Part shown: one piece after another, positions 22,465 through 34,033 of the stretch
Numbering within the stretch: position 1 is the first letter of the stretch
Layout: the number at the start of each line of letters is the position of its first letter
Source of the DNA: Coprinus comatus
Taxonomy: Eukaryota; Basidiomycota; Agaricomycetes; Agaricales; Agaricaceae
DNA length: 64,000 nucleotides
Assembly: GCA_034638255.1 (NCBI GenBank)
Contig: JAWPGT010000004.1
Coordinates: 806,001 to 870,000 of the forward strand
Reading direction: 5' to 3'
Position numbers and translations under genes: made by a program
The notes under the pieces: model-generated
The model's input: the letters and a program-made list of their open reading frames with translations, nothing else
Told to the model about the DNA's origin: nothing
Database searches by the model: none

Positions 22465-24470
22465 ACACCCAATACTACCAATTCGCCAAGCAACAGCTCT
22501 ACGGTCTACCGTACTACCCATCTTGCTTGACGCGAACCTTCGCCAAGTCATGGCGAACAACTCTCATACACATATCCTCGATTACTTTGGCGCTATTTCA
22601 AGCCAATAGTACAATTACCCTTACATCGCGCAAGCACATAACCCACTTCTATACATCACCCCATAATCACTATCAACACACCCACCCGTACACATCAAAC
22701 GAGTGCTAATCGGAGAGAAAGGAGAAGAAGCAAAGTCAGAGAAGGAGGAAGAGAGAGGAGATGTGTTTCATCAAGGACTTCTAGACTAGTTTTCGCACCG
22801 AAACAACCGGACGCTTTCAATCATCTACACTTTCAACAATTCCCCTGCAACATGTTTGTATCAATAGCCTTTTTTATAATCTGCCTTAGCCACTTTGTTC
22901 TTCATTTAACTGTTTTTTTATTTATTTATATCACACCCCTCTTCGACTTCTTTTTCTTTATTATATAACAGCATGCTTTTTTGATTCTATTACGCATATC
23001 ATTTATCATTCGTGTACCTTATTTATTTTTCCTATTTTTTTTTTTATTCGATTGTGCTTGCGTACATACGTAGAACATCATATATCATATCTTAATGTAT
23101 ATTGTTCGCTTCTCACGAGAGCCCGATGTCTACCAAGAAATGCAATCTATTATCTATTAATCTAACACACATCCATATAGACCTAAATGGTCGTCTTGAG
23201 CCTACGCGGGCATGAATCGGATATGGACTGTACACCTGAAATGAAAATATACTCTGCCAAAGCTTCCGAATGGTAGGACAAGGGAACACCACTTGAAGCT
23301 TGAAAGAACAGAGTCATACCTTTCCCATCAAATGGAATCCTACCCTATGGTGAGTAGTCCCCGGTCAGTATGGAGCGTCCGTAAATTGAAGATCATTTGA
23401 CCTATCTTTCAGAGTTTGATGTTACCATAGCAGTATCAAGCCTCCAAGCTTTTTCTCACCTCGATATCGAAGAGTCTACATATAAATAGGAATAGGTGTC
23501 ACCGGCATGAATATGATATGTATAACCCTCCTTGACCGGACTTTTGGTCCTTCTTATTCTTGTAACTGACTTCGAAGTTCGACACGGACATCCGAATGAA
23601 CGGTATGAGAAAGAAACTCAAAAGGCTCATATGTGTTGTCATTTTTGTGGCTGAAAACCGCAAAAATGACCCGATTGTGCCGTTGATGTGGTATGTGATG
23701 ATGTAGTGATGATGAAAATGGAGCTGAAGAACTGCGGAAGAAGCAAGTACAGTTTTATTCTCTGGTTCTGGCTCACTTGTAAATTCGATTTTGAATGGGC
23801 CACGTCTCGGCATTTTCGGTTTCAAGTCATTTCGGTGTATGATCCCCTACTAGTGATCTCCAATAGTAAAGGTTTGAAAGTATATTAACATTGTCATTGT
23901 CTCATGTTCAACAGTTACAGTTCAGCATTGCTTTTTCGGAATTGAGGCACTGGCAGGTCTGGAGCTCTGGAACATGACTTTGGAGGTCTTGAAAGCTTGA
24001 TTAGATCAGCATCATCGCTGTAGATGAATGCCAAAAGTGTTGATTTCAACTCCCGCGATCATATGCTACAACAACAGCAACAACAATATCAACAACAACA
24101 AAAAAGCGATTTGTTTGATATAAATCTTCCAACTTTGGCGCTTAGGAGTCAAGCTGAGACTAGAATATTTTTTCTACTACGCCGGTTACTCGAATAAGTC
24201 ACTATCTCCCTAAATCGAATCTTTGATCTATTACTATCAGTTTTCTCCGAGTCGATATATCATTTCGGGTATCTAAGTGATGTGTGGATTTCTTTTTGAA
24301 TTAAAGAAGACAACTCAAGTTATTGTTGTACACCTATATAGTAGTAGACTACACATCATCCGCATCAATGATCATACTGCCGTGTACTACTTCCTGTCAT
24401 GATCACTGATTAATATTACTGATTAGTAGTATATGTATACCAGCAAGGTACTCATGATACCACATGTGAT
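22465..24470. other. Intergenic, no supported gene
   Basis: From 22700 to 23160 the plus strand is T-rich, like a long 3' untranslated region. A GTGAGT...CTTTCAG pair at about 23349-23413 could be a noncoding intron. The frame at 23825-23499 (minus) has no recognisable content. A CAA-rich microsatellite lies at 24069-24103. Confidence 0.4.
24069..24103. repeat. CAA-rich trinucleotide repeat
   Basis: Imperfect CAA units interrupted by CAG and TAT. Confidence 0.8.
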
Positions 24471-24755
24471 CTACATTATCACTGTTTTCTTCAAAATATC
24501 ATTACTGCAAGTTCTTAAGCGACGAACTCTAGATAAAAATATCAGGCTATTATGTTGATCTATGAATTCGAACGGTTTCTCGGGGTAGCACCAGTACGCA
24601 ACCCCCCCTTCTGGTATCGGTTGTCTTGATAAATCTCTTTCAAATATCAAACTTGGTTTTGCCCTCATATCCATATATATACTTACGCCGTAGAGAAATA
24701 ACCAAAAGACAATTATTAATATCAATAGAGTACTCAACATCACTCGACCCTTCAT
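24471..24755 (-). CDS. Possible small membrane-anchored ORF
   Basis: An ATG at 24755 with an AAAATG context opens 94 codons. Residues 7-26 are strongly hydrophobic (LSTLLILIIVFWLFLYGVSI), giving one predicted membrane anchor or signal sequence. A consensus donor GTAAGT falls right after the hydrophobic segment, so the downstream residues may be intronic. Splicing to an ACCAG acceptor nearby would give a peptide of roughly 40 residues. No family is recognised and there are no supporting neighbours. It could easily be noncoding. Confidence 0.25.
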   Translation of the reverse strand: MKGRVMLSTLLILIIVFWLFLYGVSIYMDMRAKPSLIFERDLSRQPIPEGGVAYWCYPEKPFEFIDQHNSLIFLSRVRRLRTCSNDILKKTVIM

Positions 24756-25973
24756 TTTGCTTACAGATACTATAATACTGTAATCTGAGTCACTAACCCA
24801 TCATTCATGAATTGTGGATGAATAAGAGTCTGTGGGGGTACTTACAAATCTTCCCCGGTTCCGACTCCTCTGACTCCGCAGTGCGCACTTCAATGAAGTC
24901 GTGGAGAGTTCTCTTTCGGTGCCTTTATTTTTTTGTCTTACAAAACATCAACAAGAAAAGAAAAAGGTCCCGAGTCTCTCCTGAAAAAATGGAAGTTACA
25001 AGTATATAACCTCGGCGTTAGTAAATCTGATTGTAATTGACTTGAACCTTGATCAAGTTGATAAGCGAGAGAAGAGCTAAGCGCAGTATGCAGTGATATG
25101 GATACGCAGATACTAAGCCACTCGTCATTTGCTCACCCTTTTACATCCTATACATGCACACTGTCATAACCTCTTTGAATAGGGTTGTTTACATTGGTTG
25201 TGAAGGGGCTCTGGATATAATAGACATGAACGCCCGTTACAAGCGCTTGACCATTGACAATCCAACAACCACTACTGAAAAACTATGTTTAACCACACAC
25301 GATATATAAACCTCAAGACCTCATGTGTGACGAGGTTAACATTGTATATTTCTACTAACCGCCGGTAATCGTTACATTTGATCTCTGAATCCCTACCGAT
25401 TTCAATAGATAGATAGTAATAGTAATGATCTTCTGTATTTGATTAAGCTTGTCGTGCCTCTTAACCGCTTGTCAAATGTTGAAGGCTGTTGAAGGGTTGG
25501 TACCCCTGAAAATGTGGTAATGCTAAACATGGAACTTATGATGACTTTAAATTGATCTGGATTGAACGGCGGAGACTGTAGATTATCTTGTTCATCGCAT
25601 GTTTTTCTTATGTTACTTTTCCTGTAGAAGATGATACAGTAAATTCAATATATAACCATATGACATTTATACAAGTAAGGCACACACACAGACACACAAG
25701 ATGTAAGCGAGGATTGCATTAATCTCTAATATATGATCTTCATACAAAAGATAAGCGCGCAAGCACAGCGTATATCTGAAATCCTCTAGATAATGATCAT
25801 AACCGGTGTATATTATCCGAACCATCAATCCATCCAACTAGAAAGGAAGAAAATCAGTAAAATTGATCTAAACGAGAAGAAGAAAAGGACAGGTAAGGGA
25901 ACTTTCGGACCCACCTCTAACCATAAACCAATCGACAAGAGATTCAAACAAGAATTACAAAAAAAAAAAAGAA
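24756..25973. other. Intergenic, no gene seen
   Basis: AT-rich sequence with a short CA run near 25682-25698. It contains no supported reading frame and forms the 3' flank of the alpha/beta hydrolase. Confidence 0.45.
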
Positions 25974-28900
25974 TTAAAGTCTACTGCGTTTTCCTCCAAT
26001 AACTTCACGAGGATTCAACAAAATTCCTGTATTCCCATAGTTCCTCCTTATATCATCACCCGCATTCTCATCAGCTCCAGTTCCAACTCCAGCCCTAGTA
26101 CTAGTCTGAGAAAGTCTTGAATTAACTTTATCATCCCACCACTGTAAAATAACATCCACAACTTCATCTTGACGTTTCGTAAAATTATGATCCGCATCTT
26201 CGATCAAATTTAATGTATGTGTTCCACCGGATGATCGGTCACCAAAGGCACGAGCATAAATCAATGCATCATATCTAATTATTTTTGAACATTTTTTTTT
26301 TCCAAAATATTAATATCCCAGACCATCGACATTCAAGGAATTCGAATGATGCGAGGTGATCGATGATTCCAGAAAAAAAACGGAAATGATAGTTCGAATG
26401 AGGTATAGTCGAATGTATGTTTAGAGTCAAGTTTTGTTCGATGTTCGATGTTCGGTGTTTCGGCGTTAGGTAGGTGAAATAATCATAAGACGTTGATATG
26501 AAGTTTCGATGGAAGGAATTAGAATTAAATGATGAAAGTGCGTTGAAATGATAGATTATACGAGACCAATTGTTAAGTTGTTGAAGCCCAGTTGTTCGGA
26601 ATGAAATAATCATCATAATACATGATGGTGTGTGTAGTGAATGATGAAATCGAGGAATGTTACACCAAAAGTTACATCAAGTTCAAGTCGAAGGATAAGT
26701 TGTTTTGTTGAAGGAGTTGAAATATCCGGCATGGTATTACAATCATAATACGTGTTTGTTGTGTCGTTGAATGTTACGAGTGGTTGAGTTGTTCCAGGGG
26801 TTAACAAATCCGTTGAATATATTATTTTGATGACGAGATGCCGCATCGCATTCGGTGTACCAAGATTTGCAGGTTCGTCGAATGCCCAGAATATGAAACA
26901 GATATATAAAAAAGCGGAAATAATTAGCCCAGCCCCGATCACAAAATGGAAATTCAAAATTAAATGGAAATAAAATTAATGAAAAGTGTGTTTGAGGCTA
27001 TTACACTTTCATTAAGTACCAGTGTAATGCGCATAGCTGAGCGGGTAGTTACTAGTAATGCGCCGTATTGCAATTACATTTTGCAACACCGCCACAGGCA
27101 CATACATATGCGCTTTCACCCAGCCACAGCACCCCATTGGTCCCGCAGTAAGTGGCTCCCCAAGGATGATAAATAATAAACTTGTAATAGACGACCTTGC
27201 AGATCGCTGGATCGCCCCAACAAATTAAAATCTCGTTCACGTTCAATGGACAAAGCCGCAACACGAACCCCTGCTTCGTCTCATCTCGGTGTAATCAGAT
27301 TTCTCCCAGGGAAGGCTCATGAAACCGAAACCAAAAGACCGAAACTGACAAGATGAAATCTGAACCCCGAGAATCTTAACCTCGGCCACAACATCCGCTA
27401 ACAAAGGCTCGGGTTGAAATGTGAAATAACAATCCCAATCCTAACCCTAGGGCGTAATCCCGAGATCCAAAATCCCCCAAAACAAAACAAAACAAAAACA
27501 AAAAATCCAAAAAAAAAAAGTGAAAAAGGAAACACTCACACAGGAACAGTTTGATCCTTCAATCCATGAACACTCAAAACATCTGTAAACCCAGGAAACC
27601 TATCCCAAACAAACGAAGTATCCCAACTACAAAAATCTTCAACATCTTCAGGGTATATCCTTCCCACAACAGGTTTACGAGCAACTGTGACATTCCATTC
27701 GACGAATCCTTGTTTTTCAAACATAGTTGGCCACTTTAATGCGTTTGTACCCTCTGTGTTAATTATCAATTCGGATTGATATTAATAGTTGATATATTGA
27801 AGAGGATTCCGAGGTTTGGGATTTTGATTTAATTAGGTTGGATGGATTTATATTTGGATGTTTGATTTTTGGAGTAAAAATCGGGTTTGAAGGGATAAAT
27901 GGAAGATGGAAAAGACGGAGGTCGGGGAAGTTAATTCGGATCGGAGTGAAAAAATGGAACAGCCACATAGTTACACCAACACCGAGATATGATCATAAAA
28001 GATAGATGCCAGAGCCAAGTCCAGAGTGAAGGAACGCGAATAAAAAAACCCCAGCACAATCACAAAATCAGTTCGACGTAGCCACAAGTCCGAGGATGCC
28101 AAATGCGGATGTGGCATGAATGGAAGGGATGAAGGAGGGTGATTGTTGTGTAACCCGTCAAATTATAGAGAGATGGAAGTTGAGGAGGCAACGGGAAAGG
28201 GAAACACGGACGGAACAAGTGAATGTCGTACAACACCCGCGATCCGAAAGTGCATCAAAAGAATAGTTCCATTGAGATGTTGAGATGGCAATATATGAAG
28301 GCATCTTGGTCAGTTCCGAGGGTAACCAAAAGCAGAAAAGAAAAGGGAAGGACAACTCCTTACATACCAATCAATTTCTACACCCACACAACCCCCAATC
28401 AATATTCAATACATATTCAACAAAGGAAAGTAAAAATATAACTCACTCTCATCCGATATCTTCCAGAAAGATTAACAAAACCACTAGGTACATACCAACC
28501 CTTTTCCTTTTCCTTCTCAAATCTATTTGCAATCCATTTACAACCAACCAAACTTCCTCTCGAATGACCAACGACAAGATCAACCCGATAACCATACTTC
28601 TTTTCTAAATAATCCACAACAATTTCGATATCTTCAATATCTCGATACAACTTTCCTTGTGTCCAGGTCCCTCCTGTTTCATGATTTCCACGAAAATCGA
28701 AACGAAATGAATCTAATGGTAACCTGTGGGCTAGGCGTTTTTGGAATAGGTAATCTTTGTGACCCATTGTTCCGTGTAAAATCTATGTGTGTTAACCATG
28801 AGATTGAGAATGAGAATGAAGTGGATGAAATGATTCATGAATACTCACCAATGCAAGTTTACGTCCTTTCACATCACTATCCACACCCGCACCCAAACCC

Positions 28901-29034
28901 AAACCCCATTGTTCCAAAACACCAACAATAGAAAGTTCAGGTTCCTTCGTATGGGGTATATACAACTTCGAAGTCGTCCTTGTACGAGCAGCACCAGCAC
29001 CAGCAGCAGTAGCAGTCTGTTGATTGTCTGACAT
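25974..29034 (-). CDS. Alpha/beta hydrolase with two very large introns
   Basis: Four exons (29034-28849, 28782-28447, 27751-27540, 26274-25974) join in frame to 344 residues. An Ala/Thr-rich head is followed by the oxyanion-loop motif LILHGTMGHKDY, the nucleophile elbow GHSRGS, the acid-containing strand HGLKDQTVPVYDALIYAR and the catalytic His in EDADHNF. This is a fungal alpha/beta hydrolase related to serine aminopeptidase/lysophospholipase-type enzymes; the substrate is unknown. The chain is probably cytosolic, with no signal peptide. Intron 1 is an ordinary 66 nt, but intron 2 spans about 695 nt and intron 3 about 1265 nt, far longer than other introns here. The intron 2 acceptor is an unusual GAG, so a small extra exon may have been missed there. 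Confidence 0.85.
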
Positions 29035-30267
29035 AATATTCTTTCTTCAGCAAAGTTGCAAAGGGGGTTCGGTGTTAAGACGGAAGCGTAGAGAAGGTAT
29101 CAAGAGGTGAGAGAGCGAGAGAGATAGGTTATATATAACAAACAAGAGCAAGTAACACTGTTAACAGTTTAACATATGTCAAGTTGTGAGCATTAAGTAT
29201 CTGGGGAAATGGGGTTTAAACAAAATCAAATTATGGGGGAGAAAGGGTTCGGTTCGGTTACTTGGTTTTACCGAAGTCTCACGGGTTCCTGGGGGCCCGG
29301 TCACCTGTATCCTTTTAATCCTTTAAAGGAGTTAAAAACGTTCTCAGTTTTACGAAAACCTCAAGTATATATCATAACATGTAGTGTGTAGTAAAGACCT
29401 ATCATGGTATCACTAATCAAGGTATATAGAAAAGCTTGCGAAGGATATCAGAAGAGAGACAACGTAATAATAAAAATGAGAAGCTACTACTACTACTAAG
29501 TAAAGCGTTGAATCTCGTATTATGTACTAAGAAACAGAAGAGATGAGGATGAGGATAAGGGAGAGAGAGAGAAAGAAATTCTTGAAAGAAAGTCGAGTTC
29601 GAGTGAACAAAACGTCCACACGGTCAACAACTACTAAGTACTAAACACCGAAACAAATACTAAGAACTATCAAACATCAAAAAAAAAAATCAAAACCAGC
29701 CAAAAAGAAGAAAAAACCGAAACTGTAAAGAAAAAAAGATGTAATTGTAATGATATAAGATAATGGATAATGGATTGTACGTGGTAACGGGTAATGATAA
29801 TGGTATGGTAATGGGTAATGGTAATGATATTGGATAATAGAATTCAAGAACCGTTCGTTTTTTTCAACGTTCCCGTATTCAACAAAAACAAAAACAAAAA
29901 AGAACATTGAAAGAAAGAAAAAATGGAAAAGAAAATGTGAGAGAGGTAAAAGAAAAAAAAGTCAAAGGAATGTGTGTGTATATGTGTGTGTATGTATGTG
30001 ATATAAGAGATGGGGAAAGAAACTAGTTAAAAGAGAGTGGGCCAGTTGGAAAAATAAAATTGGAAGCAGAGATAGAGAGAGTGATGGGAGGTTAGGATTG
30101 GGGGAGAGACAAGTATGAGAAGAGAAAAAGAGCGGATGTCAAATCAGAACGATCAATAGACAAAGCCAAAGAAAAAAAAAAAAGAAGAAATAACAAGCGA
30201 AAAACCCCATTTCCAAAAAAAACTAAAAACCAAAACGGCACTAAAAAAGAAAGGAGAAAGCAAATCT
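29035..30267. other. Intergenic, purine-rich
   Basis: This includes the promoter of the alpha/beta hydrolase and the 3' flank of the CaaX protein gene. The stretch 29520-30130 is rich in GA and A runs. No supported reading frame. Confidence 0.5.
29747..29838. repeat. Degenerate (GGTAAT/GATAAT)n minisatellite
   Basis: About 90 bp of imperfect six-base units (GGATAAT, GGTAATG, GATAATG), interrupted by a short spacer. Confidence 0.7.
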
Positions 30268-33200
30268 TCACATAACAACACAACCACAGCATCCCGAACT
30301 CTTCTCCTCCTCCATCTCCATCTTCCCCATTTTCTGTCCTTGTCCTTGTCCTTCCAAATCCACATCACTAGAGTTCTTAACACCACCAATAGGAGGAACT
30401 CTTTGAATCGAAGTAGGTTCCAAAGGTGCATAATGAGCAAAAGGCATAGGAGAAGGAGGTGGTTTAATTGGAACTCGAATATTATCATGTGCTATTGACA
30501 TTTGAGTTCTCCAATTATCTTCTTCCTCCTGTTGTTGTTGGTTATTTTGGTGGTGAAGAACATCTTCATCTTGTTCTTGAGGATGTAGATGTTGATTGTT
30601 ATCTTCTACTGGTACACGACCAAATTCATCCATTGCGATTGAATTATTTGAATCGTCTAATCGACGTCGGTATTTAGAATCGTCGTAACCGAAAGTTCCA
30701 GGTGCCTATAAACGTTCACGTTCACGTTGTTTTATATACAGTGCGAGGGCCGAGGTGGGGGTGGGGTGATAAAGTAAAAGAACGAATGAAGAGGGGGGAA
30801 TAAAAGAAGTTGAGGTCGAAGTTGGTTCGTTTTGGAAAGATTGAAGATGAGAATTAAGAATTAATCAATGATACTAATAACTTTAAAAAGGAATTTAGAA
30901 CTAACCGGAGCAACGACACTTTCATGCTTCTTCTTCGGTTGTGGAGTACCATCTGCCTTCTCATATTGATCGTCCAATCCTTTCTTCCTTGCTACAACAG
31001 GTAACACCACCTATATTATTTCAACACCAGTCAGTTCAGCCACTTCAATTTTTTTTCTGAGAATCAGGTACCAAAAGAATAGACAAGAAATGGGAAACGA
31101 AAAATGAGAAGTAGTGGGTAGAGGCGGAAGAAATTGAATCGAATCGAAACGAACACAAAAACAAAACAACAAAACAAAACAAAAAAAAAAAAAAAAAAAA
31201 AAAAACACAAAAAAGCAACAAAAGAAGAAAGAAAAAACACATACATCATCCCAATTCCCCTCTCTCAACTTAGGTTGAGTCCAACTCGGAATAGCATCTT
31301 TCATATCCTCTTCACCATCTTCACCATCCAACTCATACCTAGCAACACTAATTCTATGTTTTTCTTGTTGTTCCAATAACATTTGTTTCCTTCTCTCTTC
31401 TTCTTTTTGTTCACGCACAGCTTTAAGTCTAGCGTTTTTATTAGGATTCGTAGTTCTTCTCACTCTTGTTTTTTGTTTTGATATTGGGGTTGGACTTGTA
31501 GTAGTACTTGTACTTGCACTTGTACTTGCACCTCCTCCTGGACCTGAACTAGAATTTAAACCTGAACCTGAACCTGAACCTGAACCTGAACCTGAACCTG
31601 AGGCTATTGTATTTGTAGGACTTGTAGGACCTGAATGAGAACCTAAAGAAGTATTAGGTCCAGATGAATTTGAACCTCCACGTCCACGGTTTTTAGGTAT
31701 TTGATTATATGATAGTGTAGTAGTAGGTGTTGGTGTTGAAGGTAAAGGTGATGAAAGTATCATTGAATTCGAAGCAGAACCAGAACCAGATTGAGGAGAT
31801 GTAGTAACGTCTTGTCCTTGTCCATATCCATAACCATTTCCATTCCCATAACCCTGTCCTTGTTTAATACTCCCGGTACTCATATTCAAAGATTGTACCG
31901 TAGGTGTAGAAATCCTTGATTCATTAGATCTTCTTTCTGTAGAAGGTGATGAAGGACCAGCAATAATTGAACTAGAACCAGGTATAGGTATTCGACTGGC
32001 GGAACTATTTCGTCTTGATTTCGGTTTTGCTGTAGTTGTTGCTGTGGTTCGAGTAGAGGATATAATAGAAGCTTGGGTTGGAGTTACACTTCTTCTTCCA
32101 ACCACTCCTCCTTGTCCCTGCCCCTGTCCCTGCCCTTGTCCATTCCCGTTCACATTCCCAGTGCCAGTGCTAGTGCTAGTGCTAGCACTATACTTATGCA
32201 TTGAAGCATAAGTAGAAGCACCAGTAGTACCCAAATCCCCCACTCCAGGCAAATAATCAAACTCATCACTTAACCGATACTGATATTGATTCGCATGCGA
32301 ATACGAACCTGAATATCTCTTGTTACTCCCACTAGCACTTCCAAATCTCGTACCACCACCAACACTACCACCAGTTATTGAAGCTATGTCTGATCCTTCA
32401 CCATCAAGATCCGTTAAAGGATCTTCATCCAAAACTCTCCCAACCATATCCGCACGAAAATCATCATCCAAAAGTAAACTCTCCCTCGTAATTTCGCGTT
32501 CTCGAGGTTTAGTACCAATACCAGCTATACTATCCGCTCGCTTTCTTGCAAATGAATTATTGGTAGATGATGAAGCGTGTGGTTGATGATTATAACTTTG
32601 GTTTTGATGTTGGTTTTGGTGTTGATTGTGGTAACCATGTTGGTCGTACTGATTATAGTTATGATGTTGATATTGATTACGAAGTTGTTGTTGGTCTTCT
32701 TCTTCAAGAGCAAGCATGGCAGCTTTCCTAGCAGCCAAAGCTTTGCGTTTATTATTATACGCAACGTGACCATAATTTGCAATTTCCAACATTTCTTGAC
32801 GTCGACCAACCCGAAGTTCTCCAACACCACCATTACGAGAAACTTCACCCCGATACCAATGTTCAAAAGGATGTTCTTCAGAATCTATGGATGGTCGAGA
32901 AGGTAATTCATCATCATATTCCACCCTTCTATCCCCACCACCCCCACCACCCCAACCTTGGTCTTGTTCCGGATCCTGGTCTTGATAGTTTGGTTGGCTA
33001 TGGTGAATAGTACGATCACCAAACTCATCAGCGGGAGTAGTAAATGAACATGTGGAACCAGTTCCAAAAGGTGGAGGTTCATTAATAATTCTGGAAGGTT
33101 GGCTAGGACCTAGATTTGCCTGTGAAGAATGGGAAGTTGGGAAATGATATGGCTTGAATTGGGGAGAGCCATGATTTGGATTTGGAGTGTTTGATGAGCT

Positions 33201-33660
33201 GTAACTACCCATTTGGATACCGATACCGTTCAAATTGGTAGTATATGTGGAGGGAAGAGGAGGGGAAGCAGGAGAACGAGCGGCCTTGGGTATACGTGTT
33301 GGTTTAACAGAGCCACCAGTCTTTGGTCTTGCTGAAGGATCCTGAGCAGTAGATTTATTATGGGGACTCGAGTATGTCCTTGACCTGTGGCTGACACGAG
33401 GGGTGGTGGGGGAGAGCTGAGTTGGAGTGATGGTATAAAGGTTCTCGTTAATGAGAAGATCGTCTGAGGGAGGCCCATTTGAGCTTATTGAAATGGCAGA
33501 CATCCGACGTGCCAATGTACGGGATTCGGTTTCGAGTCCTTTATGTTTGTTTAATACAATATTCTATTCTGCGGGCCAAGAACTCACGTTTCCGAAGCGC
33601 AGGTACCACTTCCTCGTCCCATGAAGGCCCTACAGCTCGTGCTTGTTGTGTTAATGCCAT
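30268..33660 (-). CDS. Large low-complexity protein with C-terminal CaaX box
   Basis: Four exons (33660-33588, 33538-31245, 31010-30906, 30705-30268) join in frame to 969 residues. The ordered N-terminus contains GPSWDEEVVPALRKRLE and LARRMSAISI. A very long region rich in Ser, Gly, Asn, Gln and Thr follows, with a Gly-Ser run (about 31558-31605) and a His/Gln/Asn tract. A basic helix-like stretch (ARLKAVREQKEEERRKQ) comes next. The C-terminus is SSGCCGCVVM: CVVM is a CaaX motif (X = Met favours farnesylation), and the nearby Cys could be palmitoylated. I infer anchoring to the cytosolic face of a membrane. I do not know the function; the termini look conserved in type among basidiomycetes. 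The first exon was found by splicing and replaces a later in-frame ATG. Confidence 0.85.
31186..31205. repeat. Poly(A) tract on the plus strand, within an intron
   Basis: An uninterrupted A run within the 234-nt second intron (31244-31011) of the CaaX protein gene. It forms a long T tract in the transcript just downstream of the donor. Confidence 0.8.
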
Positions 33661-34033
33661 TTTGAATCCCAAGAAAGAACGGAAATGCAAAGGTAACCCT
33701 TTGGGTGGTTAAGCGAAGAGGCTAACAAGTAAATATTTGGAATTGGTCGTGTGAAATTGTCTTAAACGAACAATATCACATTTTATTCATTTTAAATTTA
33801 TTCTTCCCTTATTCACATCCATTCCAGGAACTATTCAGTTGGTTCTTTTGTAACTTATTTAGCTAGTACAGAAATGGCCTCAAAAAATATGAATATATGG
33901 TTTTTACAATTCCGTCTCGAAGCGAAGAGTTTCCAAGAATAGTAGATAAGATCAAAGGCCCTAGCCAAACATATCACAACAATCCGAATTTTTGAATTAT
34001 CATTCTTTAAATCCCTTCCCCCGTCTACAAAAA
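33661..34033. promoter_or_regulatory. Divergent promoter region, CaaX gene and L1-domain gene
   Basis: 373 bp lie between the two divergent ATGs. The sequence is AT-rich with no clear TATA box close to either gene. Confidence 0.5.

Noticed and set aside
24069..24103. CRISPR-like or regulatory repeat
   Set aside because: Simple CAA microsatellite without spacers; the genome is eukaryotic.
26613..26957. Hydrophobic ORF inside the large hydrolase intron as an independent gene
   Set aside because: No ATG opens it and no splice partner was found; kept only as an observation about the intron.
32320..33082. Several plus- and minus-strand ORFs within the CaaX protein gene
   Set aside because: Arise from low-complexity repeats in the large exon; wholly overlapped by the supported frame.
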